Part shown: positions 8,455 to 15,117 of the stretch, piece after piece
Position numbering within the stretch: position 1 is the first letter of the stretch
How the letters are laid out: each line of letters starts with the position of its first letter
From: Archaeoglobales archaeon
GTDB taxonomy: Archaea; Halobacteriota; Archaeoglobi; Archaeoglobales; Archaeoglobaceae
NCBI GenBank assembly: GCA_029984855.1
Contig: JARQZL010000037.1
Span: 1 to 41,513, forward strand
Reading direction: 5' to 3'
DNA length: 41,513 nucleotides
Made by a program: the position numbers and the translations under genes
The notes under the pieces: model-generated
What the model saw: only the letters and a program-made list of their open reading frames with translations
Database searches by the model: none
What the model was told of the DNA's origin: nothing

Positions 8455-8637
8455 TCAATCTCTAAATTTCTCCGAGTATATCTTCATCCTGTAGACTGTG
8501 CGGCATTCAGGGCATTCAAATACCAGCTCTTCCACTCTGGAGTTGGGTCTGATGAGTTTTACAGCAAGAAACGGATTCCTGCACCGTGGACAGACGACTG
8601 GCTCTGCCCTCTCTACAGCTTTCATTTCGCCAATCAT
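8455..8637 (-). CDS. Small zinc-ribbon protein (60 aa)
   Basis: A 60-residue protein with one zinc ribbon: CPRC at residues 16-19 and CPEC at about 41-44, separated by beta strands (LAVKLIRPNSRVEELVFE). This is a complete four-Cys knuckle pair. The N-terminus is short and charged. I cannot assign it to a named family; archaeal zinc ribbons of this size act in transcription or translation complexes. It sits between TyrRS and ribosomal protein S2 but has its own TATA box about 27 bp upstream, so it is probably transcribed separately and leaderless. Confidence 0.75.
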   Translation of the reverse strand: MIGEMKAVERAEPVVCPRCRNPFLAVKLIRPNSRVEELVFECPECRTVYRMKIYSEKFRD

Positions 8638-8668
8638 TAATGATTAATAAAAAGAGAGCGTATTTAAG
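8633..8668 (-). promoter_or_regulatory. Promoter of the zinc-ribbon gene with 12-bp palindrome at the start codon
   Basis: Minus-strand CTTAAATAC (8660-8668) is a good archaeal TATA box centred 27 bp before the ATG, which predicts a leaderless message. The perfect palindrome ATCATTAATGAT (8633-8644) covers the start codon and could be an operator; a chance AT-rich palindrome is possible. Confidence 0.45.
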
Positions 8669-8722
8669 AGTTGCTAAATTATGGTTATAATTATGACAAG
8701 AAAGGGACAGGTTTAGAATAAT

Positions 8723-8745
8723 GTTAAAAATTTAAAAGTAAAAAA
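8723..8745 (-). terminator. T-rich archaeal terminator after rpsB
   Basis: Directly after the rpsB TAG the minus strand reads three runs of four to six T (TTTTTACTTTTAAATTTTT), the usual archaeal intrinsic termination signal. No hairpin is needed or seen. Confidence 0.55.
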
Positions 8746-9366
8746 CTAAAGCTCCGCTTCAAAGTCCTCAACTGTATACGGGAATTCGCTTATTCCTCTA
8801 TTTCTCAGGACTTCTCTGGCAAGCAACCAGTAAACAATGGCCAGAGCTTTTCTACCTTTATTGTTTGTCGGAATAATAAAATCAACATTCGCCGCAGAGT
8901 TATTGGAATCGCAGAGAGCAATAACAGGGATTCCCACATCGGTAGCTTCCTGAACAGCCTGACCATCTATTGCCGGATCCGTTACGATGATAATCTCAGG
9001 TTCTCTGTATTCTCTTATCATCGGGTTCGTCAGGGTTCCCGGAACGAGCCTTCCAACTATATATTCTGCTCCAACAATTTTTGCAAACATCTTTGCCGGT
9101 TTTTGTCCGTACTGCCTTGCCGCAACAACGAGAATTTTTGAGGGTTCATACCTTGCAAGAAGTTTTCCTACAATCCGTATGCGCTCATCAAGTTGCCTTA
9201 TGTCGAGCACATAGAGACCATCCGGCCTAACTTTATAGATGAACTTTCTCATATCTCCCGTTTTCACCTGCGTCCCTATATGAACTCCAGCAGCGAGATA
9301 CTCATCCGGCGAAATTAAATACTCGTAAACCTCTTCCTGCTGCACCTTACCTTCCTCTTCAATCAT
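8746..9366 (-). CDS. rpsB: 30S ribosomal protein S2 (uS2)
   Basis: A 206-residue archaeal uS2. Recognisable segments are [69 protein letters not shown] and [20 protein letters not shown]. The protein docks on the solvent side of the 30S head. The ATG at 9366 follows GGAGGAGGTCATCAGG. It is the last gene of the L18e-L13-S9-RpoN-tRNA-RpoK-S2 cluster and is separated from rpoK by a 190-bp leader with its own probable TATA box. In several other euryarchaea an enolase gene lies at this position; none is present here. Confidence 0.95.
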   Translation of the reverse strand: MIEEEGKVQQEEVYEYLISPDEYLAAGVHIGTQVKTGDMRKFIYKVRPDGLYVLDIRQLDERIRIVGKLLARYEPSKILVVAARQYGQKPAKMFAKIVGAEYIVGRLVPGTLTNPMIREYREPEIIIVTDPAIDGQAVQEATDVGIPVIALCDSNNSAANVDFIIPTNNKGRKALAIVYWLLAREVLRNRGISEFPYTVEDFEAEL

Positions 9367-9558
9367 CCTGATGACCTCCTCCCACTTTTATCCCGCCTGA
9401 ACATGGTTCTCAATTCTCACGAGTTGAGCAACGAGCTTGCCCAACAACCCCTGTCTTTATTAATGTTGCGTTGCGTTCTTGTGTTCAACACAACAATCAG
9501 GTGTGCAATTGTATCTGCAATTCTATAAATTAAATTCTCGATTACCATGCTATCTCCC
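9367..9558 (-). promoter_or_regulatory. rpsB leader: TATA box plus stable hairpin
   Basis: No gene is visible in this gap. The minus strand has TTTAATTTATAG (9523-9534), a plausible TATA box that would start a message near 9500 and give a leader of about 130 nt. That is long for an archaeon. Inside it, 9424-9444 folds into an 8-bp stem (TTGGGCAA with TTGCTCAA, one G-U pair) with a 5-nt loop. A second small hairpin (CTCAA with TTGAG) partly competes with it. This could be an autoregulatory site for S2; that is inference. Confidence 0.4.
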
Positions 9559-9801
9559 CTAAAAAAGGTCACTGTGCTCAAGCCACACAAAACTATCTCT
9601 CTTTCTCTTCACAGTAATGGGAATCAGGCCTCTCTCAAGCTCTTCTCTTGCAATCTCGAGGGGGTCTTTTTTATCCGTTTCAATTAGAACAGGAGCGCCC
9701 ATCGCTATCTGCAAGGCTCTTGCTCCAATAATGCGTGCCCTCTCAAAGCGAGTATATTTAAAAGGAAATGCTTTCTTAGCCTTTGAGACCGTAACAATCA
9801 C
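9559..9801 (-). CDS. rpoK: RNA polymerase subunit K (Rpo6)
   Basis: The archaeal homologue of eukaryotic Rpb6 and bacterial omega, which holds the polymerase clamp and assembly together. The core signature [20 protein letters not shown], then [26 protein letters not shown], is unmistakable. The frame gives 80 residues, about 20 more at the N-terminus than the shortest archaeal RpoK. The start is uncertain: the GTG at 9801 sits directly on its GGAG sequence, and no ATG occurs before the core. The start lies 12 bp after the 3' end of tRNA-Pro, so expression depends on tRNA excision from the same precursor or on a nearby promoter. Confidence 0.93.
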   Translation of the reverse strand: MIVTVSKAKKAFPFKYTRFERARIIGARALQIAMGAPVLIETDKKDPLEIAREELERGLIPITVKRKRDSFVWLEHSDLF

Positions 9802-9813
9802 CTCCGTAATGAG

Positions 9814-9887
9814 TGGGGCCGCCGAGATTTGAACTCGGGTAACGGCGTCCCGAACGCCGCAGGATTACCAGGCTACCCCACGGCCCC
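9814..9887 (-). tRNA. tRNA-Pro (CGG)
   Basis: A complete cloverleaf without intron on the minus strand: 7-bp acceptor stem GGGGCCG/CGGCCCC, D arm with GGTA, anticodon stem CGGCG/CGCCG around the loop TTCGGGA (anticodon CGG, reading CCG), and a T arm with GTTCAAATC. The discriminator is A and CCA is not encoded. The first 15 nt overlap the end of rpoN, including its stop codon. Confidence 0.95.
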
Positions 9888-10073
9888 GTGGAAGCGGGCG
9901 AACTCCTCTACCACAGACTTGTATGTGAGAAACATTCTTCTGCAGCAGTGTCTTGTTATCCCAAGTTCATCAAGGGCTTCTTTAGGGGTCTTTCCTTCTT
10001 CGAGTTTCTTACTGTATTCTTCCCATTTGTGGGCTATAACTGCCCCACAGGTAAAGCATCGAACAGGAAACAT
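9873..10073 (-). CDS. rpoN: RNA polymerase subunit N (Rpo10)
   Basis: About 66 residues from the ATG at 10073, which follows AGGTGAACTTT; a GTG at 10082 overlapping the rpsI stop is the longer option. The zinc-binding bundle is complete: PVRCFTCG near the N-terminus and the tandem CCRR (TRHCCRRMF) near residue 45. The subunit links the two large polymerase subunits with the D/L platform. Its last four codons and TAG stop lie within the 5' end of tRNA-Pro. RNase P cleavage of the tRNA would therefore remove the stop codon from the message. The protein ends FHGAVG, encoded partly by acceptor-stem sequence. Confidence 0.95.
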   Translation of the reverse strand: MFPVRCFTCGAVIAHKWEEYSKKLEEGKTPKEALDELGITRHCCRRMFLTYKSVVEEFARFHGAVG

Positions 10074-10078
10074 AAAGT

Positions 10079-10477
10079 TCACCTGTAAGAGGTCTGCCTT
10101 CTCTTCCTAGCCCCTCTTCCACCCTGCTTCTTTGGCTCCTTGTGCCTTGTGTCGTTTACAAGCAAAGAACGATCGTAATCAAGATACACTCTTTTGAGTT
10201 CTTCGTCACCAATCCATTCCACAAGCCCTCTTGCGATTGCAGTTCTTGCAGCCTCAGCCTGAGCCATAACCCCCCCTCCACTCACAACCACATCTATATC
10301 AACCTTGTTTGCCAGATCTTTTGCCATTATCAGAGGCTCCATTATCATCATCCTGGCCATTTCAGGCTGTGTAATCTCAACAGGAATTTTATTTATCCTT
10401 ATTCTCCCTTTTCCGCCTCTTACTGTTGCTCTCGCAATTGCTGTTTTCCTCTTACCGCTGGTAAGAACTATCTTCAT
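10079..10477 (-). CDS. rpsI: 30S ribosomal protein S9 (uS9)
   Basis: 132 residues, archaeal uS9. Signatures are [19 protein letters not shown], the middle segment [21 protein letters not shown] and the basic C-terminal tail [19 protein letters not shown], which reaches into the P site next to tRNA. The ATG overlaps the L13 stop by 4 bp, and the stop overlaps a possible GTG start of rpoN, which shows tight translational coupling. Confidence 0.96.
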   Translation of the reverse strand: MKIVLTSGKRKTAIARATVRGGKGRIRINKIPVEITQPEMARMMIMEPLIMAKDLANKVDIDVVVSGGGVMAQAEAARTAIARGLVEWIGDEELKRVYLDYDRSLLVNDTRHKEPKKQGGRGARKRRQTSYR

Positions 10478-10947
10478 GTTTCCACCTCTGCCCCGATATA
10501 AGTGCTCACCTCAGCAAGAGTAACGTATTTACCTGTTTTTGAAACTTTCTCTAACAGCGCTTGTTCTACGACTTCGAACTCTCTGCCTTCAAGCTCCTTT
10601 GGAACATCCATAAAGACCCTGAGCCTTCTAAATGCCTCTCTTCCCCTCCTGCTCTTCCACGGAAGCATGCCTCTGACAGTTCTCTTAAATATTCTTTCGG
10701 GATGGCGTGGGAAGTACGGACCTTTCTCCTTGCTTCCTCTGTCGTACTTCTCTTTGTATCTGGATAAAATCATACGCCTGCTACCGGTGATAACAGCTTT
10801 TTCCGCATTGACGACAACTATTCTTTCTCCGTTGAGCAATCTCTTGGCCACAACACCTGAGAGCCTGCCAAGAACGTGACGATTCGCATCTATTACAACA
10901 TAGTCCTCTCCGAGAGTTTTGAGCGCACGGAGCACGCTTACAGACAT
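10474..10947 (-). CDS. rplM: 50S ribosomal protein L13 (uL13)
   Basis: About 157 residues. Recognisable uL13 segments are [54 protein letters not shown] and [10 protein letters not shown]. An early assembly protein of the large subunit. I start at the ATG at 10947, spaced after AGGGTGATTGAC; a GTG at 10956 overlapping the L18e stop adds three residues. Downstream overlap with rpsI is ATGA. Confidence 0.95.
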   Translation of the reverse strand: MSVSVLRALKTLGEDYVVIDANRHVLGRLSGVVAKRLLNGERIVVVNAEKAVITGSRRMILSRYKEKYDRGSKEKGPYFPRHPERIFKRTVRGMLPWKSRRGREAFRRLRVFMDVPKELEGREFEVVEQALLEKVSKTGKYVTLAEVSTYIGAEVET

Positions 10948-10952
10948 GTCAA

Positions 10953-11309
10953 TCACCCTATTATCCTGAACTTGCCGTCAAGCTGCATGGCCTCTTTCAG
11001 GCCTATACATTCGCCACCTGCAGCCTCAATCTTTCTTTTCGCAGATTCAGAGAATGCGAGAGCTGCAACTTTAATTGGCTTCGTCAGCTCCCCTCCTCCA
11101 AGAACCTTTCCCGGGACTACCGCTATCTCATCATTTGAGACGTGTCTCTCGAGCTTAGAGAGGTTAACCTCAGCATGCGTTCTGGTGGGTCTTGCAACCC
11201 TTTTTGCAACGTCTTTCCAAACTCGCTTATCCATTGCAAGCATTTCATCAATTAACCTTACGAGATTCGGGTTCGATTTTCTCCTCTGAAGCTTTCTTAT
11301 TCTGCTCAT
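10953..11309 (-). CDS. rpl18e: 50S ribosomal protein L18e
   Basis: 118 residues from the ATG at 11309, six bases after GGAGGG; the longer frame from 11333 runs back over that ribosome site. Signatures are SRIRKLQRRKSNPNLVRLI, WKDVAKRVARPTR and VVPGKVLGGGELTKPIKVAAL. L18e occurs only in archaea and eukaryotes and binds 23S rRNA. First gene of the ribosomal/RNA polymerase operon, with a TATA box about 35 bp upstream. Confidence 0.95.
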   Translation of the reverse strand: MSRIRKLQRRKSNPNLVRLIDEMLAMDKRVWKDVAKRVARPTRTHAEVNLSKLERHVSNDEIAVVPGKVLGGGELTKPIKVAALAFSESAKRKIEAAGGECIGLKEAMQLDGKFRIIG

Positions 11310-11340
11310 AAACATCCCTCCTATGGGAGACATGGGTATG

Positions 11341-11350
11341 TATTTAAAGG
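11341..11350 (-). promoter_or_regulatory. TATA box of the L18e-L13-S9-RpoN operon
   Basis: Minus-strand CCTTTAAATA lies about 36 bp before the L18e ATG. Initiation near 11320 would leave a short leader that still contains the GGAGGG ribosome site. Confidence 0.55.
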
Positions 11351-11410
11351 TAACTGCCCCAGAGATGCTGTAGTACTGACCAGAGAATACTGTAATAAAA
11401 ATTTTTGCGT

Positions 11411-12121
11411 CTATGACTGGGCGATAGATAAAAACCAGATTAGCAAATCACCAGCAAGAATTGCGATAACAAAACCCACTGTTATGAAGCACAGGAATGG
11501 CAGACCTGGAGTTACCCATACATTCTCCACTATTCCTTTGTCTGCTGCTTTTCTCAGTTCTTCCAGCATTTTATCAGTCGGTTCGACACTTTTGAGTTTT
11601 CTCACAACTTTATTTCCTTCAACGTATTCCAGCAGGTTGTGAAATCTCGGAATTGCTCTTGCACTGACTCTATAACCCACGAAGCAGTATGGAAATTTCA
11701 GGTCTCCCGATAAAGCGTTTCTCAGTAGGAGAATCAGTATAAGAACGGGAGCTGCAAGCACTGAATTTGAAAGTGTCGTGAATGCGAGCATCCCTAACCC
11801 TTTGTTCAGAAGTGGAAAGGCGAGAAAGGCTGGATATACAGGAAAAGCAACTGCGAGAACCATTATGGCCTTCGCATCCGCCCCGCCATACAGCCCTATA
11901 TAGTAGAGGGCGTAGCAGAAAGTAAATACAAATGCAAGCTGAAAAACTGAGAAAAGAATATTGAAAGGTTCAACAAAGTATTCTATAATGTCAAGAGGTA
12001 CAAGAACGAGCAACATAAGCTTCCACAATTTGTTTGGCACCCTCCTTTCCTTCAAGTCCATTTCACAGGCCTTGAGGAGAAAGAGGAGAGTAACTGGGAT
12101 TTTAATAAGTTCTATCACCAT
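11411..12121 (-). CDS. A24-family prepilin/preflagellin peptidase
   Basis: A 236-residue polytopic membrane aspartyl protease. The two catalytic aspartates are D22 (CEMDLKERRVPN, just after the first membrane segment) and D82 (YGGADAKAIM, the GxGD-type motif). Hydrophobic segments lie at about residues 5-18, 35-48, 55-78, 85-105, 115-135 and 210-232. A cytoplasmic insert (about 140-200) is longer than in minimal FlaK/PibD enzymes. The family cleaves class III signal peptides of archaellins and type IV pilins at the inner membrane face. No pilin genes lie nearby. The gene begins inside the last 20 bp of homoserine dehydrogenase. Confidence 0.85.
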   Translation of the reverse strand: MVIELIKIPVTLLFLLKACEMDLKERRVPNKLWKLMLLVLVPLDIIEYFVEPFNILFSVFQLAFVFTFCYALYYIGLYGGADAKAIMVLAVAFPVYPAFLAFPLLNKGLGMLAFTTLSNSVLAAPVLILILLLRNALSGDLKFPYCFVGYRVSARAIPRFHNLLEYVEGNKVVRKLKSVEPTDKMLEELRKAADKGIVENVWVTPGLPFLCFITVGFVIAILAGDLLIWFLSIAQS

Positions 12122-13091
12122 AAATATCTATCAGGTCAGATATTATTGCACTTGCAGTCTCTATCTTCCCTGCCCCCCTGCCTATGACGAATACCTCTTT
12201 CGCAAGATCAGTTTGGATCAGTACAGCGTTAAAAGTACCCCTGACCGCAAGTGGATGGTGAAGAGGTACAAGCCTCGGTGATACTCTCAATCCTTCTCTG
12301 CTTGCTTCTGCAATCAATCGAATTGTATACCCTTTCTCCATGGCTATTTCAAACGCTTCTGGAGTTATACTTGTTATTCCCACAATCTCCACATCGCTGA
12401 ACGTTGCATTCATCCCCATAACAGCGTTGGCAAGTATTACGAGCTTTGCTGCTGAATCTATACCCTCGACATCGTAGCTCACATTTGCCTCTGCAATCCT
12501 CAACTCCTTTGCCTCGCCAAGAATCTGGTTGTAGCTGAGCCTCTCCTGCTCCATTCTCGAAAGTATATAGTTGCATGTACCGTTCAGAATGCCTTTGATG
12601 GATGTTATTTCATTTCCTGCAAGGTCTCGCTTTGCAAGCTTTATCAGGGGCATCGCTCCGCCAATGGTGGCCTCAAAGGCAAGCCTTACTTTTTTTCGCT
12701 CTGCAATTTCGGCAAGCTCTCTGTATGCAACCACCAGCGGACCCTTGTTTGACGTTATCACATGACTGCCTTTATTAAGACATGCCTTAATGTGTGTAAG
12801 ACCCGGCTCACCGGTGTCTATGTTCGTCGGAGTGGCCTCAATGGCAACATCGAAGTCCATCTCCTCTATGATCTCCATCGTACTCTTTCCTTCCGGTAGA
12901 TTACCCATCTTTTTGGCTTCTATGGCATTTTTCAGACTGATTCCGTCCTCACTGTAGATTGAACCCTTTGAGTCTGCAACTGCAACAACCTCGTATCTGC
13001 CAATCCACCTCTCGATTCTCTCCCTGTCAGCGAGAATTTCTGCAACTCCCTGTCCAACAGCTCCAAAACCCAGAATCGCAATTTTTATCAT
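12102..13091 (-). CDS. hom: Homoserine dehydrogenase
   Basis: 329 residues. The N-terminal Rossmann fold has GFGAVGQGV (residues 8-16), and the catalytic and substrate region includes ITSNKGPLVVAYRELAE, FEATIGGAMPLIKL, KGILNGTCNYILSRM and YDVEGIDSAAKLVILAN. The last covers the substrate-binding motif with D and K residues. It reduces aspartate semialdehyde to homoserine for threonine and methionine synthesis. The enzyme has no C-terminal ACT domain. Instead a separate ACT protein is encoded directly upstream with a 4-bp overlap, as in several archaea, and probably gives feedback control. Confidence 0.93.
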   Translation of the reverse strand: MIKIAILGFGAVGQGVAEILADRERIERWIGRYEVVAVADSKGSIYSEDGISLKNAIEAKKMGNLPEGKSTMEIIEEMDFDVAIEATPTNIDTGEPGLTHIKACLNKGSHVITSNKGPLVVAYRELAEIAERKKVRLAFEATIGGAMPLIKLAKRDLAGNEITSIKGILNGTCNYILSRMEQERLSYNQILGEAKELRIAEANVSYDVEGIDSAAKLVILANAVMGMNATFSDVEIVGITSITPEAFEIAMEKGYTIRLIAEASREGLRVSPRLVPLHHPLAVRGTFNAVLIQTDLAKEVFVIGRGAGKIETASAIISDLIDIYGDRTY

Positions 13092-13597
13092 ATCTGTTCC
13101 TCATTTAATGGTTCTATCATCAGAATACTTTTTCTCCTGCAGACTTCTCTCATCAGTTCTATTGCCTCCCTCAGCTTTTCCTTACCTGTCGCTGAGACTG
13201 TTACCATCGCCGTTGACGGTTCGTTGAGGTGCGGCATTGATATGTGCATGTCCACAACCTCCGCAAAACCTGTTTTGTCTATACTGTTAATTGTGTCACT
13301 TAAATCTGTATGCACTATATGTCCAATCAGCATTATTGACGTAGTTGCCAGAAGTCTGATCTTGTTGTAGCTTCTCACAATTATTTCAACGCCTTTTATT
13401 GCTTCTATCAGCTCCTCAACTTTTTTTTCATCTATCTGAAGTGAGACCTCCACAGGAATTCTGCCAAGGGGAGTTTTCTTATCTCTCTGGTGAACTACAC
13501 TGAGAATATTGCCCCCCAGCCTTGAGATTGGCTCAACAACCCTGAGTAGCTGTCCGGGCTGATCCTTGAGCTCAACCACAATCGATACTACGGCCAT
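13088..13597 (-). CDS. ACT-domain amino-acid-binding regulator
   Basis: A 169-residue stand-alone regulatory protein. The N-terminal ACT domain is clear (VSIVVELKDQPGQLLRVVEP, then ISRLGGNILSVVHQR). The second half (about 85-160) has a weaker repeat of the same fold (DINTISMPHLNEPSTAMVTVS-like region around residue 130). ACT domains bind amino acids at dimer interfaces. Its stop overlaps the start of homoserine dehydrogenase, so the pair is made together and probably forms a split, Thr-sensitive enzyme complex. The aminotransferase gene is two bases upstream. Confidence 0.85.
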   Translation of the reverse strand: MAVVSIVVELKDQPGQLLRVVEPISRLGGNILSVVHQRDKKTPLGRIPVEVSLQIDEKKVEELIEAIKGVEIIVRSYNKIRLLATTSIMLIGHIVHTDLSDTINSIDKTGFAEVVDMHISMPHLNEPSTAMVTVSATGKEKLREAIELMREVCRRKSILMIEPLNEEQI

Positions 13598-13599
13598 AG

Positions 13600-14481
13600 T
13601 TACTCATATACAGGTGTTCCTTCAGACTCTGTCAGCTTCCTGAATTCTTCCATCAGCTTTTTCGTGAGCTTCCCAGGCTTTCCATCACCAACGGTTCTAC
13701 CGTCTATAACCGTGATCGGTGCTATCTCAGCAGCAGTTCCGGTTACGAAGATCTCATCCGCCGAATACAGGTCAAAGAGACCTATATTTGTTTCTCTGAA
13801 CTCAATTCCGAGCTGCTGAATTAGCTCTATTGTTGCAGCTCTCGTTATCCCTCTGAGGTTGTTTAGGGTTGGTGGAGTACAAACAGTACCATTTTTAACC
13901 ACAAACACATTATCACCGCTTCCTTCAGAAACGTATCCGTTGTGATCCAAGAATATTGCTTCATCTCCGCCCTTGGCATTTGCCTCTATCTTGGCAAAGA
14001 TGTTATTCAGGTAGTTGAGTGATTTTACGTTTGGTGGAAGCGAGTCAATGGCGTTTCTTCTTACTGTAACTGTCACAGCCCTGAGTCCTTTCTCGTACAA
14101 GTCCCCGTACAGCTTGCCCCAGGGTTTGGTTATGATGATCACCGTCGGCTTTCTGCACTTCCTCGGATCCAAGCCAAGGTCGCCAACACCCCTTGAGACG
14201 ATGGGTCTTATATACGCATCCCTCAGTCTGTTTCTTCGCAAGGTTTCGAGGATTGCCTCCATGAACTCTTCTCTGGATATCGGTACCTGCAAATCTATGA
14301 CCTTTGCACAGTCATAAAGCCTATCGACATGCTCCTTTAACCTGAAAACTCTCCCATTGTACGCTCTTATTCCCTCAAAAACACCATCGCCATAGAGAAA
14401 TCCATGGTCGAATACGCTGACCTTTGCTTCTCTCTCAGGCACAAATTCGCCATTGATATAAACAAGCAAATCGTCTGACAT
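13600..14481 (-). CDS. ilvE: Branched-chain amino acid aminotransferase
   Basis: A 293-residue PLP fold-type IV aminotransferase. Family marks are [33 protein letters not shown], the PLP lysine K153 ([10 protein letters not shown], with AKIEAN following) and E186 in [12 protein letters not shown], which binds the pyridine nitrogen. GTAAEIAPI near residue 250 closes the phosphate cup. The enzyme interconverts Leu, Ile and Val with their 2-oxo acids using glutamate. D-amino acid aminotransferase and aminodeoxychorismate lyase share the fold, but the motifs fit IlvE best. It leads the operon with ACT and hom. Confidence 0.93.
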   Translation of the reverse strand: MSDDLLVYINGEFVPEREAKVSVFDHGFLYGDGVFEGIRAYNGRVFRLKEHVDRLYDCAKVIDLQVPISREEFMEAILETLRRNRLRDAYIRPIVSRGVGDLGLDPRKCRKPTVIIITKPWGKLYGDLYEKGLRAVTVTVRRNAIDSLPPNVKSLNYLNNIFAKIEANAKGGDEAIFLDHNGYVSEGSGDNVFVVKNGTVCTPPTLNNLRGITRAATIELIQQLGIEFRETNIGLFDLYSADEIFVTGTAAEIAPITVIDGRTVGDGKPGKLTKKLMEEFRKLTESEGTPVYE

Positions 14482-14528
14482 TGTTTTTTATGCCGAAATC
14501 TGTCTATAAAAACGTATCGGTTAAAGTC

Positions 14529-15038
14529 TCATCGCTCCTCTACCTTTTTCCCTTTTTCTGAGGGGATCACTCTCAGCTTTGCGTCATCAAATGCAATGCT
14601 GAAAACTGCACCATCCAGAGTGCGATCCAGAAAAACTGCAAGTGCGGCAACCTCACTGTGGGGTTGTGTGCCAATCGAGACATTGACGTCTGCAAGCTCG
14701 TAGACTTCCGGAGGTACTTTTTCTGCTCCCACAACAACGAGGACTTTTTCGGCTTTTTTTATATTGTCAATTTTTTCCAATAATGGCATTCCATACATTG
14801 TAAGGTGAACTTTCAGGCCATCAAATTCTTCAAGCATCTTCTTCCAGCCACAATGCTCTATGAAGAAGTTACCTCCCCATCTCTCAACTACATCTTTAAC
14901 GCTCTCGAATACATTCTTGTCGTATCTGTCGAAGTAAATGCCTCTTGCCCCAAAAGCCCTTGCAGTTAAAGCTACATGGGTGGATATTCTTTTATCCCTC
15001 TCACCCCTATGTCCGAGCCTGAGAACGTAAACTTCCAT
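14529..15038 (-). CDS. tRNA (cytidine(56)-2'-O)-methyltransferase (Trm56)
   Basis: 169 residues, an archaeal SPOUT-class (trefoil-knot) methyltransferase. The start [20 protein letters not shown], then [24 protein letters not shown] and the knot sequences [17 protein letters not shown] and [19 protein letters not shown] are diagnostic. It 2'-O-methylates C56 in the T loop of archaeal tRNAs with S-adenosylmethionine. No Shine-Dalgarno is seen. Minus-strand CTATATATCC at about 15057-15066 is a TATA box at the right distance for a leaderless message. Confidence 0.92.
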   Translation of the reverse strand: MEVYVLRLGHRGERDKRISTHVALTARAFGARGIYFDRYDKNVFESVKDVVERWGGNFFIEHCGWKKMLEEFDGLKVHLTMYGMPLLEKIDNIKKAEKVLVVVGAEKVPPEVYELADVNVSIGTQPHSEVAALAVFLDRTLDGAVFSIAFDDAKLRVIPSEKGKKVEER

Positions 15039-15054
15039 AACGTGGAAGCGGGTG

Positions 15055-15088
15055 CTGGATATATAGGCTTACTGGATATATGGGCTTA
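15055..15088. repeat. 17-bp tandem repeat carrying TATA elements between divergent genes
   Basis: Two adjacent 17-bp copies (CTGGATATATAGGCTTA, then the same with one A-to-G change) lie in the 79 bp between Trm56 and the CLC gene. The left copy is placed as TATA box for the leftward gene, and the right copy about 25-30 bp before the rightward transcript, so the duplication may have created the divergent promoter pair. Confidence 0.55.
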
Positions 15089-15117
15089 AGTGAAAAGAAA
15101 TTTAAAGGTGAGGGGTA

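Noticed and set aside
9814-9887. tRNA-Pro as attachment site of the virus-like element
   Set aside because: It lies 23 kb from the element and is surrounded by conserved ribosomal genes with no mobile sequence.
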